From NCBI GenBank assembly GCA_946615275.1, contig CAMOHV010000030.1, positions 1 through 9,088 on the forward strand: a stretch of 9,088 nt of DNA. The letters are read 5' to 3'. Positions within the stretch are counted from its first letter, which is position 1. Each line of letters begins with the position of its first letter. Source of the stretch: an uncultured Verrucomicrobiota bacterium. Lineage in GTDB: Bacteria > Verrucomicrobiota > Kiritimatiellia > RFP12 > UBA1067. The notes under the pieces are model-generated. The model did not search any database, had not been told where the DNA came from, and was given only the letters and a program-made list of their open reading frames with translations. Shown here one piece after another: positions 1 through 6,559 of the stretch. A program made the translations under genes and the position numbers.

Positions 1-97
1 GGACGACGTCCTCGACGCCGCCCAGGCCGTGGAGGAGGACCGCATGATCCTGCCCATCCCCGAAGGCGTCGCATCGTCCATCCACATCAACGCATAG
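1..97 (+). CDS. C-terminal end of an unidentified protein (5'-truncated by window)
   Basis: Reading in frame from base 2 gives 31 residues ending in a TAG at 95-97; the peptide starts DDVLDAAQAVEEDRM and ends SSIHINA. Third codon positions are mostly G or C, matching the downstream genes, so this looks like a genuine gene tail. I do not recognise the family and too little is visible to assign one. It ends 32 nt before the response-regulator start, on the same strand and with no terminator-like hairpin between, so it may belong to the same transcript. Confidence 0.6.
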   Translation, partial: DDVLDAAQAVEEDRMILPIPEGVASSIHINA

Positions 98-129
98 CAG
101 CCAGGCATCTCATCATCGGAGAGCATGGA

Positions 130-825
130 ATGAACGACACCAACACTCGCGACTCCATCGCGATCGTCGAGGACGACCCGACGATACGCTGCATACTCGA
201 GATGGCGCTCAAGGGCGCCGGATACGTGCATGTGCAGAGCGCCGCGCGCGGCGACGAAGGACTCGCCCTCGTGCGCCGCATGCGCCCCTCCCTCCTGCTG
301 CTCGACCTCATGCTCCCCGGCCTCGACGGGCTCAGCATCTGCCGCAGCGTCCGCTCCGACCCCGACCTCGCCGACACCCGCATCCTCATGCTCACCGCCC
401 GCTCCGAGAACGCCGACGTCGTGCGCGGACTCGAGCTCGGCGCCGACGACTACGTCACCAAGCCCTTTGACCGCGCCGTCCTACTCGCCCGCGTCCGGGC
501 CGTCCTCCGCCGCGGCGACGCCGTAGCCGAAGGCCGCGCCTTCGACGGGCTCTCCCTCGACGAGAAGACCTTCATCGCCAAGCTCAACGGGCGCGAGATT
601 CCCCTCACCCCCGCCGAGTTCCGCCTTCTAGCCCTGCTCGTCTCCCGCCCCGGCCGCGTCTATCCCCGCGCGCGCATACTAGACGCCATGCAGACAGACG
701 CCGCAAAGGACACCGCCACCGAGCGCACCGTGGATGTCTTCATGGTCGGCCTCAGGAAGAAGCTCGGCACCTGGGCCGCCCACATCGAGACCATCCGCGG
801 AGTGGGCTACCGCATAAGGCAATGA
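130..825 (+). CDS. Two-component response regulator, OmpR/PhoB family
   Basis: Cytoplasmic DNA-binding transcription factor of 231 residues, a typical length for the family. The receiver domain (about 9-122) shows the acidic pocket E14-D15, the phospho-acceptor D59 in LLLLDLMLPG, the switch T89 in MLTAR and the conserved lysine K111 in TKPF. The winged-helix effector domain (about 135-231) has the LTPAEFRLLALLVSRPGRV helix, the ERTVDVFMVGLRKKLG recognition region and the closing IETIRGVGYRI wing. The start is supported by GGAGAG at 118-123, 6 nt before the ATG; an ATG at 125 gives only a two-codon frame. The partner kinase begins 25 nt downstream. By family, phosphorylation by that kinase should promote dimerisation and promoter binding; the target genes are not visible, though the two membrane enzymes in the same operon are obvious candidates. 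Confidence 0.96.
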   Translation: MNDTNTRDSIAIVEDDPTIRCILEMALKGAGYVHVQSAARGDEGLALVRRMRPSLLLLDLMLPGLDGLSICRSVRSDPDLADTRILMLTARSENADVVRGLELGADDYVTKPFDRAVLLARVRAVLRRGDAVAEGRAFDGLSLDEKTFIAKLNGREIPLTPAEFRLLALLVSRPGRVYPRARILDAMQTDAAKDTATERTVDVFMVGLRKKLGTWAAHIETIRGVGYRIRQ

Positions 826-850
826 CCAGCCGCGAGGGAAGGATCGCACA

Positions 851-2161
851 ATGAACATCTCGCGCTCCGGCTTCGTCCCATGCATCACCGCCGCCGCCGC
901 CCTCGCAGCGTTCGCCGTCGTGCTGGTCCGCGCGATATCGGCGTTCCACTCGTCCGTCGACGAATGGGCCGCGCGCGACCTCTCCGGTCAGACAGAGCTC
1001 GCCGCCAAGGTCATAGGCGAGCACTACGGCACCGGCGACATCGGCCGCATACGCGCCTTCGGAGAGGAGCACCGCGCCGAAGGCCTCCGCCTCACGCTCT
1101 TCGGCCGCACCGGGAAGCCCATCTACGACTCCCACGTCGCCGTCCTCGACAACCACTCGGACCGACCCGAGATCGACGCCGCCCGCCGCACCGGCCAGGG
1201 CACCGCACTCCGCCGCTCCGCCTCCACCGGCGAGAACACCCTCTACTGCGCGCGCGACGCCGGCGGCTTCATCGTGCGCCTCGCCATGCGCTACGACGGG
1301 CTCATCGAACCGGTCCGCCGCGCCCACACCGGCCTCCTCCTCGCCGGCTTCGCCGGCGCCTGCGGCCTCCTCTTCATCTTCCTCTTCACCGACCGCCTCG
1401 CCGCACGCGCCCGCGCCCTCGCGCGCGAACGCGACGAGAAGGCCCGCCGCCTCGCGGAGATGGAGCGCCGCGAGGCATTCCGCCGCGACTTCGTCGCCAA
1501 CGTCACCCACGAGATCAAGACGCCCGTGACCGGGATCCTCGCAGCCGCCGACATGCTCTCCGACCCGTCCACACCTCCCGCCGACCGCCAGACGCTCCTC
1601 GACCTCCTCAAGCGCGAGTCGCACCGCCTCGACGCCCTCGCCCACGACGTCCTCGACCTCGCCCGCCTCGAGCATGAAAGCGCAGAGGACCGCCGGTCCT
1701 TCGCGCAGGCCGACCTCTCCGACATCCTCGAGTCCGTCCGCGCGCGCCTCCAGCCCCGCGCCGACGCCGCGAAAATGCGCATCGTCGTCCAGGCCCCCGC
1801 CGTCATGCCGTTCTTCTGCGACGCCGAACTCCTCGAGCACGCGCTCTCGAACCTCCTCGACAACGCGATCAAGTACAGCGGCTCCCCGGACGTCGTCCTC
1901 TCCGCCCGCGCAGACGGCGCGCGCGCCATACTCTCCGTGGAGGACCACGGCGCCGGCATCCCCGAGGAGCACCGCGCCCGCATCTTCGAGCGCTTCTACC
2001 GGGTGGACAAGGACCGCAGCCGCACATGCGGCGGCACCGGCCTCGGCCTAGCCATCGTCAAGCACATCGCCCGCCTCCACGGCGGCGAGGCCACACTCTC
2101 CACCCCCGCCTCGGGCGGCTGCCGGTTCGAGATATCCATCGCCGCCAATGCAAAGAGTTGA
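851..2161 (+). CDS. Membrane sensor histidine kinase, PhoR-like
   Basis: 436-residue inner-membrane kinase, probable partner of the adjacent response regulator. TM1 is at about 9-29 and TM2 at about 160-180, enclosing a ~130-residue periplasmic region. That region carries a PhoR-type sensor pattern: RLTLFGRTGKPIYDS, then LDNHSDRPEI, then RRSASTGENTLYCA. After TM2 a basic helix (182-212) leads directly into the H box with H220 in VTHEIKTP. No clear HAMP domain is seen. The ATPase part has the N box (N334 and N338 in SNLLDNAIKYS), G1 (DHGAGI, 365-370), F box (RIFERFY, 377-383) and G2 (GGTGLGL, 394-400). The start follows GGAAGGA at 837-843 by 7 nt. The 3' end overlaps the next gene by 14 nt, indicating translational coupling. 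The stimulus is unknown; PhoR-like kinases are not all phosphate sensors, and no pst/phoU genes are visible. Confidence 0.95.
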   Translation: MNISRSGFVPCITAAAALAAFAVVLVRAISAFHSSVDEWAARDLSGQTELAAKVIGEHYGTGDIGRIRAFGEEHRAEGLRLTLFGRTGKPIYDSHVAVLDNHSDRPEIDAARRTGQGTALRRSASTGENTLYCARDAGGFIVRLAMRYDGLIEPVRRAHTGLLLAGFAGACGLLFIFLFTDRLAARARALARERDEKARRLAEMERREAFRRDFVANVTHEIKTPVTGILAAADMLSDPSTPPADRQTLLDLLKRESHRLDALAHDVLDLARLEHESAEDRRSFAQADLSDILESVRARLQPRADAAKMRIVVQAPAVMPFFCDAELLEHALSNLLDNAIKYSGSPDVVLSARADGARAILSVEDHGAGIPEEHRARIFERFYRVDKDRSRTCGGTGLGLAIVKHIARLHGGEATLSTPASGGCRFEISIAANAKS

Positions 2162-3188
2162 TCCATCATTCTCCGCCAAGGCGCGCAACATGAGCGCCGT
2201 CGCCGCCCTGGCCATTATGATAATCCACGCCGGAAGCGGCGGCATGGGATCGTTCGCCGCGAAGATGATGCACCAGTTCTTCGCGTGGGGCGTGTGCACC
2301 TTCGCCGTCCCCTGGTTCTTCTTCGCGAGCGGATACTTCTTCGCCGGGCACCTCGACGAACCAGGCTGGTGGCGACGCGCCCTCGCCACGCGCCTCAAGT
2401 CGCTCGCCATCCCCTACCTTTTCTGGTGCGGACTCTTCATCTGCCTATCCACAGCGCTTGGCGCACTCACCGATCTCTACGCCGACCGGCCCATCCTCGC
2501 GGGGGCGTCGACTTCCCGCATCCTCATCAACGGCTTCGGGCTCAACCTGCGCGAACACCCTTCCCTCGTGCCGTTCTGGTACATACGCGCGCTGGCAATC
2601 ATCGTGTGCCTCGCCCCTCCGCTCATGTGGGCGCTCCGCCGCTGGCGATGGGGCGTCCCCCTGGCGATCCTGCCCTTCTACGTCTATTGCTGCGGAATCA
2701 ACAACTGCCACGCAATGCCGTGGTTCCTCTTCTACAGTCCATTCTCGCTTGCGGGATGGATATACTTCTCCATAGGCGCGTTGGCGCGCACGAAACGCCC
2801 CGCGATCGATCTCCAGCGCATCAACACTCTTGCGCTCTGGGCCGCCGCGATGACCGCGATATGCGCAGGGCGCCTCGCGCAATACTGGGGCCATCCCGAG
2901 ATCGCCGGCGTCCTCTGGATCGCAGGCATCCCTCCGCTGCTGATCGGTGTGTGGCGGCTGATCCCCGCAACGCCTTGGCCCGCCTGGTTAGTCGCATCGG
3001 CATTCCCGGTGTACGCCATACACTACTTCATAGCCCACTTCCTCGAAAAGACTTTCCTTCCCCTCGCCCACCCTGCCTGGTGGGCCTACCCCGCGCGCGC
3101 GGCGATCATCGTATCCGCCTCGTTCGCGATCGCAAACCTGCTGCGCAGATTCATCCCCGAATCGCGCTTCATCTTCGGCGGACGCTGA
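2148..3188 (+). CDS. Acyltransferase-3 (OafA/WecH-type) integral membrane acyltransferase
   Basis: 346-residue polytopic inner-membrane protein with about ten hydrophobic segments. Family signs are the N-terminal R13 followed by H27 in IMIIHAGS (the conserved Arg...His of the first helix), VPWFFFASGYFF in the next helix, and LVPFWYIRALAIIVCLAPP in the middle. Members of this family move acetyl or other acyl groups onto surface sugars such as O-antigen, peptidoglycan, exopolysaccharide or osmoregulated glucans; the acceptor here cannot be told. The ATG at 2148 lies inside the kinase gene, 14 nt before the end of its stop, without a strong Shine-Dalgarno, which suggests coupling. A later ATG at 2190 has AAGG upstream but would remove R13, so 2148 is preferred. 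The gene ends one base before a possible GTG start of the next gene. Its place after a sensor pair and before an EptA-like gene points to regulated envelope modification. Confidence 0.88.
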   Translation: MQRVDPSFSAKARNMSAVAALAIMIIHAGSGGMGSFAAKMMHQFFAWGVCTFAVPWFFFASGYFFAGHLDEPGWWRRALATRLKSLAIPYLFWCGLFICLSTALGALTDLYADRPILAGASTSRILINGFGLNLREHPSLVPFWYIRALAIIVCLAPPLMWALRRWRWGVPLAILPFYVYCCGINNCHAMPWFLFYSPFSLAGWIYFSIGALARTKRPAIDLQRINTLALWAAAMTAICAGRLAQYWGHPEIAGVLWIAGIPPLLIGVWRLIPATPWPAWLVASAFPVYAIHYFIAHFLEKTFLPLAHPAWWAYPARAAIIVSASFAIANLLRRFIPESRFIFGGR

Positions 3189-3216
3189 AGTGCGCCGACC
3201 TCGGAAATCACCCGCC

Positions 3217-4833
3217 ATGAACGACACATCCACCGCCCACAGCAGAATTCGCGGCAAAATCGCGTCCGTCAAGGCTTCGATGAAGGAGAGCCTTCGCGCC
3301 GCATGGCCGTTCCTGGCCCTCTTCGCCGCAGTCGCCTTCCTCGATCTGACCCTGCAGCGCGAAGTGCGGTCGCAGCTCGAGGAGCACCTCTCGCAGCCGT
3401 TCTTCTATTTCCTCGATGCCGCATGGGTCTCGCTCAAATGGGGCCTGCTCCTTGCCGCGCCGGCGCTTTTCCTCGGAAAGCGGTCAAGGCCGTTCTATCT
3501 TCTTCTGTGGCCATACCTTGCCGTAGTGGAGACCGTCGAGGCCGTGGCGCGCTGCGCATACGGCATGTCGCTCGACGGCGACTGGCTGATGATAGTCTAC
3601 GCCAGCTCCCCCTCCGAGATGCGGGAGTTCTTCGGACAGTTCGGATGGGGCTCCATCGCGCTCACATGCATCGGACTCTCGCTCGCCCTGGTCGCGGGGC
3701 TGATGTTCCTGGGCCGCGTCCGCTATCCCGCCGCGTCCAAAGGCTCCATCTTCACCGGCATCTTGTTCTGCCTTCCCTTCGCGCTTTGCAATCTCCTCCT
3801 CACCAACCCCCTGTGCGCGGGGAACGAGCTGATGATCACATTCCTTCCGATCGACACAGTCCACAACCATGCGCTGTATTCCGACATCGTGCGCACCGCC
3901 CGCGAGCCGCGCCTGCCGCCCAGTTCGGCGAAGCCCGAAGACGTGGACGAGACGCTCGGCGTCTTCGTCATCGGAGAGTCCGCCACACGATCGCACTGGC
4001 ATCTCTACGGCTACGGGCGCCCCACCACGCCGATCATGGACTCCATGAAGGACGATCTCGTCGTGTTCCGCGACGTCCGCGCGCTGCACGCCTCCACGGG
4101 CAAATCCCTCCGCGACATCTTCACCGAGGCCACGGAGGAGAATCCCCTCGAGACGCGTTCGACATTCGCCCAGCAATGCGCCGCGGCCGGATACCGCTGC
4201 GACTTCATCTCCGCCCAGTCGCGCTGGGGACGCTGGGAGGGAATCGAGACGATGATCTTCTCCGGATGTTCCACGAAGCTCTACCTCCGCGAACAGCCGG
4301 ACGCCTCGCCCGACGTCCATGACGACGCCCTCATCCCCCTCGCCGTCAAATCCATGCACGCACCCTCTCCGCCCGGACGCATGGTGTTCCTGCATCTCAT
4401 GGGGTCGCACGCCCCGCCTCTCTTCCGCTATCCGCTAAAGCGCACGATCTACCCTCGCCACGAAGACGACCTGCCCCCAGGCGTCGTCGAAAAGCGCGAC
4501 GCCCTGCGCATGGATCTCTACGACAACACCATCGCATTCACCGACTTCGTCCTCGGCGAGCTGATCGACGCCCTCAAGCCGCTCAAGCGCCCGTCGTTCC
4601 TGCTCTATCTCTCCGACCACGGCGAAACGCCGGCGTCCAGACATTGGCGCGACGCCTCGTCGCCCGACCTAATGGAAGTGCCGCTCATCGTATGGTTCTC
4701 ACCGGAATACCGCGCCCGCCATCCGGAAACAGCCGCCGCCATCACGTCATTGGCCGACAAGCCCATCCAGCTGGACAGGCTTCTGCACACACTTCGCATA
4801 CTCGCCCTTCTCGACGACGCCCCGAAGCAGTAA
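3217..4833 (+). CDS. Phosphoethanolamine transferase-like membrane enzyme (EptA/sulfatase fold)
   Basis: 538-residue protein (547 if started at the GTG at 3190, right after the previous stop). ATG 3217 is chosen because it is ATG; both starts have only weak Shine-Dalgarno sites. Five hydrophobic segments (about 30-47, 72-87, 92-113, 144-166, 177-195) precede an alkaline-phosphatase/sulfatase-fold periplasmic domain, as in EptA. Metal and catalytic residues line up with the family: E254 in VFVIGESATR, then LYGYGRPTTP, the probable nucleophile T294 in LHASTGKS, H398 in LHLMGSHAPP, and D467-H468 in LYLSDHGE. These enzymes transfer phosphoethanolamine from phosphatidylethanolamine to lipid A, LPS core or another surface glycan through a phosphothreonine intermediate. 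The true acceptor is unknown, and another phospho-group or acceptor is possible. Last gene of the + strand operon with the two-component pair, reminiscent of PmrAB-EptA; such modification often reduces binding of cationic peptides. Confidence 0.87.
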   Translation: MNDTSTAHSRIRGKIASVKASMKESLRAAWPFLALFAAVAFLDLTLQREVRSQLEEHLSQPFFYFLDAAWVSLKWGLLLAAPALFLGKRSRPFYLLLWPYLAVVETVEAVARCAYGMSLDGDWLMIVYASSPSEMREFFGQFGWGSIALTCIGLSLALVAGLMFLGRVRYPAASKGSIFTGILFCLPFALCNLLLTNPLCAGNELMITFLPIDTVHNHALYSDIVRTAREPRLPPSSAKPEDVDETLGVFVIGESATRSHWHLYGYGRPTTPIMDSMKDDLVVFRDVRALHASTGKSLRDIFTEATEENPLETRSTFAQQCAAAGYRCDFISAQSRWGRWEGIETMIFSGCSTKLYLREQPDASPDVHDDALIPLAVKSMHAPSPPGRMVFLHLMGSHAPPLFRYPLKRTIYPRHEDDLPPGVVEKRDALRMDLYDNTIAFTDFVLGELIDALKPLKRPSFLLYLSDHGETPASRHWRDASSPDLMEVPLIVWFSPEYRARHPETAAAITSLADKPIQLDRLLHTLRILALLDDAPKQ

Positions 4834-4834
4834 G

Positions 4835-4860
4835 TTGCCACTGTCTTCAAACAGCGGCAA
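4835..4860. terminator. Hairpin in convergent spacer, candidate transcript end
   Basis: Inverted repeat beginning one base after the + operon stop codon: TTGCC and CTGT pair with ACAG and GGCAA around a 6-nt loop. On the + transcript the stem is broken by one A-C mismatch. On the - transcript that position becomes a G-U wobble, giving a continuous 10-bp stem, so the structure suits the GH109 transcript better. Neither side has a proper U tract, so classical intrinsic termination is uncertain. Confidence 0.4.
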
Positions 4861-4868
4861 GCCCGCCG

Positions 4869-4885
4869 CCCGTGCCACGCACGGG
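4869..4885. terminator. Perfect 7-bp GC-rich hairpin in convergent spacer
   Basis: CCCGTGC, loop CAC, GCACGGG: a perfect 7-bp inverted repeat. On the + strand it is followed by the A/T-rich AATATAAATT, which is suggestive but is not a T run. It lies 8 nt beyond the first hairpin, so the two could act together as a two-sided barrier between the converging operons. Confidence 0.38.
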
Positions 4886-4913
4886 AATATAAATTGGTGT
4901 AAGTCGAAGAACA

Positions 4914-4929
4914 TTTCAACTTTTCAACT
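4914..4929. repeat. Tandem duplication of TTTCAACT spanning the GH109 stop codon
   Basis: Two exact head-to-tail copies of an 8-bp unit (4914-4921 and 4922-4929). On the - strand they encode the last residues (LKS) and the TGA of the GH109-type protein. The unit is A/T-rich compared with the surrounding gene. It may be a slippage product at the gene's 3' end. Confidence 0.6.
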
Positions 4930-6319
4930 TATAGGCAAGACCCATCTTCGCGAGGTCGACGTCGCCGATGGTGACCGGCTTCGCGGCCTTCCAGCCGCCG
5001 CTCGTGAAGTCCGGGATGTCGACCGGCACGCCGCCCTTCTTGTCGCTCTCGGCGGAGCAGGGCACGATCGCGCTCCAGGAGGCGAGGTCGTACACGTCCA
5101 TGTCGAGCGGCAGGCCGTTCTGCAGGCAGTACGCCCAGCGGAGGTCCATGATGAAGTCCATGCCGCCGTGCCCGCCCACCTTCTTGGCGATCGCCCCGAC
5201 GCTCTTCCAGAGCGGATGCTTGTGCTCCTCGCGCGCCTTCTTGAAGGCGTCTGCGGAGAGCCAGTCCGCGTGCTGGCCTGGCGTCTTCGCGAGCGCAAGG
5301 CGCGGAGGATAGTCGTAGAAGCAGCCCTTCGTGCCCTGGATGAGGTTGATGCGGCTGTACGGGCGCGGGGTGGACTGGTCCACCTGCATCATGATGGTGC
5401 GGCCCTTCGCCGTCTTGATGATGGAGGTGTTCATGTCGCCCGTGAGCCACTGGAGCCTGTTCTGCCACTCCTCCGGCTTGTACTTCGCGGCGGCGAATTC
5501 GCCGTGCGCGGCGGAGAGCGAGGACATCGAGACAACACGCTCCATGCGGTCGCCGCGGTTCATGTCCATGTACATGCATATCGGCCCGAGCGCATGCGTC
5601 GGATACGTGTTGCCGTAGCGGTGCACCGTTCCGCCGTCGAAGAGCTTGCGGTTGCGGAAGTTGTTCTCGAGATGCCGCCACACGAGATTGTGGATGTAGC
5701 CGCCCTCGGCGTGCGTGAGCGTGCCGAGAAGCCCCTTGTGGACGAGGTTCCAGGCGAGCATCTCCATCTCGCCGTAGCAGCAGTTCTCGAGCATCATGCA
5801 GTGGCGGCGGACCTTCTCGCAGGTCGTCACGATCTCCCACGCCTCGTCGATCGTCTGCGCGCCGGGCACCTCCGTGAGGACGTGCTTGCCCGCGTTCAGG
5901 GCGTACACCTCCATCTGGGCGTGGAGCTGCGCGGGCGTTGCGATGTACACGAGGTCCACGCCGTCGTCGTCGCAAAGCCCCTTCCAGCTGTCCTCCTTGC
6001 CGGCGTACACCTTCATCGCGCCGGGCTTCTTGCTGTCCTGGAGCCACTTCTTCGCGGCGTCGGTCTGCTGCGGCCTCAGGTCGCACAATGCCGCCGTCTC
6101 TATGCCGGGCAGGAGCGAGACTCGCTTGACGGCGGCAGTGCCGCGCTCGCCAACACCTATGAAGCCCACTCTGATCTTCTTCATGGGCGGCACCTTGAAG
6201 TTGCACATCGTCCCGCCTCCGCCGCCGAAGGCCGGCTTGTCGAGCGCGCATCCGGCCACCGCGGCCGCGCCCAGCATCCACGCTGTGCCCTTGAGGAAAT
6301 CACGTCTGTTCTGTTCCAT
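4916..6319 (-). CDS. GH109-type Gfo/Idh/MocA-fold protein, exported lipoprotein (putative alpha-N-acetylgalactosaminidase)
   Basis: 467 residues. The N terminus has a twin-arginine motif (R5-R6 in NRRDFLKG), a hydrophobic stretch and a lipobox VAGC with C24, then a glycine run (32-36), predicting Tat export of a folded protein and lipid anchoring. The NAD-binding Rossmann motif GFIGVGERG is at 52-60. GH109 hallmarks follow: MCNF before the fold, ALCDLRP (77-83), HCMMLENCCY with Y182, GNTYPTHALGP with Y239 and H242, and MNRGDR. The usual dehydrogenase Glu-Lys-Pro is here Glu-Val-Pro (149-151), as expected for GH109 rather than an oxidoreductase. Known GH109 enzymes cleave terminal alpha-GalNAc by an NAD-dependent redox-elimination route; other hexosaminide specificities are reported in the family. 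ATG 6319 has GGAG (6327-6330) 7 nt upstream and a promoter at 6398-6426. Downstream of GH31 on the same strand; glycan breakdown is the shared theme. Family assignment is firm, exact substrate is not. Confidence 0.85.
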   Translation of the reverse strand: MEQNRRDFLKGTAWMLGAAAVAGCALDKPAFGGGGGTMCNFKVPPMKKIRVGFIGVGERGTAAVKRVSLLPGIETAALCDLRPQQTDAAKKWLQDSKKPGAMKVYAGKEDSWKGLCDDDGVDLVYIATPAQLHAQMEVYALNAGKHVLTEVPGAQTIDEAWEIVTTCEKVRRHCMMLENCCYGEMEMLAWNLVHKGLLGTLTHAEGGYIHNLVWRHLENNFRNRKLFDGGTVHRYGNTYPTHALGPICMYMDMNRGDRMERVVSMSSLSAAHGEFAAAKYKPEEWQNRLQWLTGDMNTSIIKTAKGRTIMMQVDQSTPRPYSRINLIQGTKGCFYDYPPRLALAKTPGQHADWLSADAFKKAREEHKHPLWKSVGAIAKKVGGHGGMDFIMDLRWAYCLQNGLPLDMDVYDLASWSAIVPCSAESDKKGGVPVDIPDFTSGGWKAAKPVTIGDVDLAKMGLAYKLKS

Positions 6320-6397
6320 GTTTTTTCTCCATGAGAGTTGTTGTGGGTTTGGTCTTCCCGCCGTCCAAGGCCATTCCTCGGAAACGGGAACGAGACT

Positions 6398-6426
6398 ATG
6401 ATATCATTTTCCACATCCGCTTTCAA
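6398..6426 (-). promoter_or_regulatory. Sigma70-like promoter for the GH109-type gene
   Basis: On the - strand, TTGAAA (6426-6421) and TATCAT (6403-6398) are separated by exactly 17 bp; each matches the consensus at 5 of 6 positions. Transcription would start near 6391, giving a leader of about 72 nt that contains the GGAG ribosome site. A 10-bp perfect palindrome ATGATATCAT (6398-6407) covers the -10 element and could be a repressor site. This would let the GH109 gene be expressed independently of GH31. Confidence 0.55.
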
Positions 6427-6538
6427 GGCGCGACGCCGCCATGGCGTCAAGGATGCGCATGCGTGGCCCCATCGCCTTCTCCTTGCCGGCGAGGAGGTTG
6501 CCGAGGACGACGCCGGCGAAGTCGTGCTCCACATTCAT
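6404..6538 (-). CDS. Possible 44-residue small protein or gene remnant, unidentified
   Basis: A frame running ATG (6538) to TGA (6404-6406) encodes 44 residues, beginning MNVEHDFAGVVLGNLLAG and including GPRMRILDAMAASRL. It has a strong coding signature: nearly every third codon position is G or C until the last few codons. The frame is the same as that of the upstream GH31 gene and stays open for the seven codons between the GH31 TGA and this ATG. GGTGG lies 5 nt before the ATG as a weak ribosome site, so translation could be coupled to GH31. Alternatives are a remnant of a decayed gene, or a GH31-linked tail cut off by a nonsense change. The GH109 promoter -35 element overlaps its end. I do not recognise the family. 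Confidence 0.35.
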   Translation of the reverse strand: MNVEHDFAGVVLGNLLAGKEKAMGPRMRILDAMAASRLESGCGK

Positions 6539-6559
6539 CTCGTCCACCCCGATTCGCCG

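Noticed and set aside
880..905. GCC-rich trinucleotide run near the kinase start.
   Set aside because: It encodes the alanine-rich first membrane helix in a GC-biased genome, so no separate repeat element is needed.
752..1972. A 406-codon open frame on the - strand opposite the histidine kinase.
   Set aside because: Composition is Gly/Ala/Glu/Val-rich with no recognisable domain, and the + strand kinase has every expected motif.
2285..3220. A 311-codon frame on the + strand overlapping the acyltransferase gene.
   Set aside because: Arg/Pro/His-rich out-of-frame reading without membrane segments or motifs.
4835..6334. A 499-codon open frame on the + strand opposite the GH109-type gene.
   Set aside because: Same cause: it is an Arg/Val/His-rich antisense shadow of a gene with a clear family, signal peptide and ribosome site.
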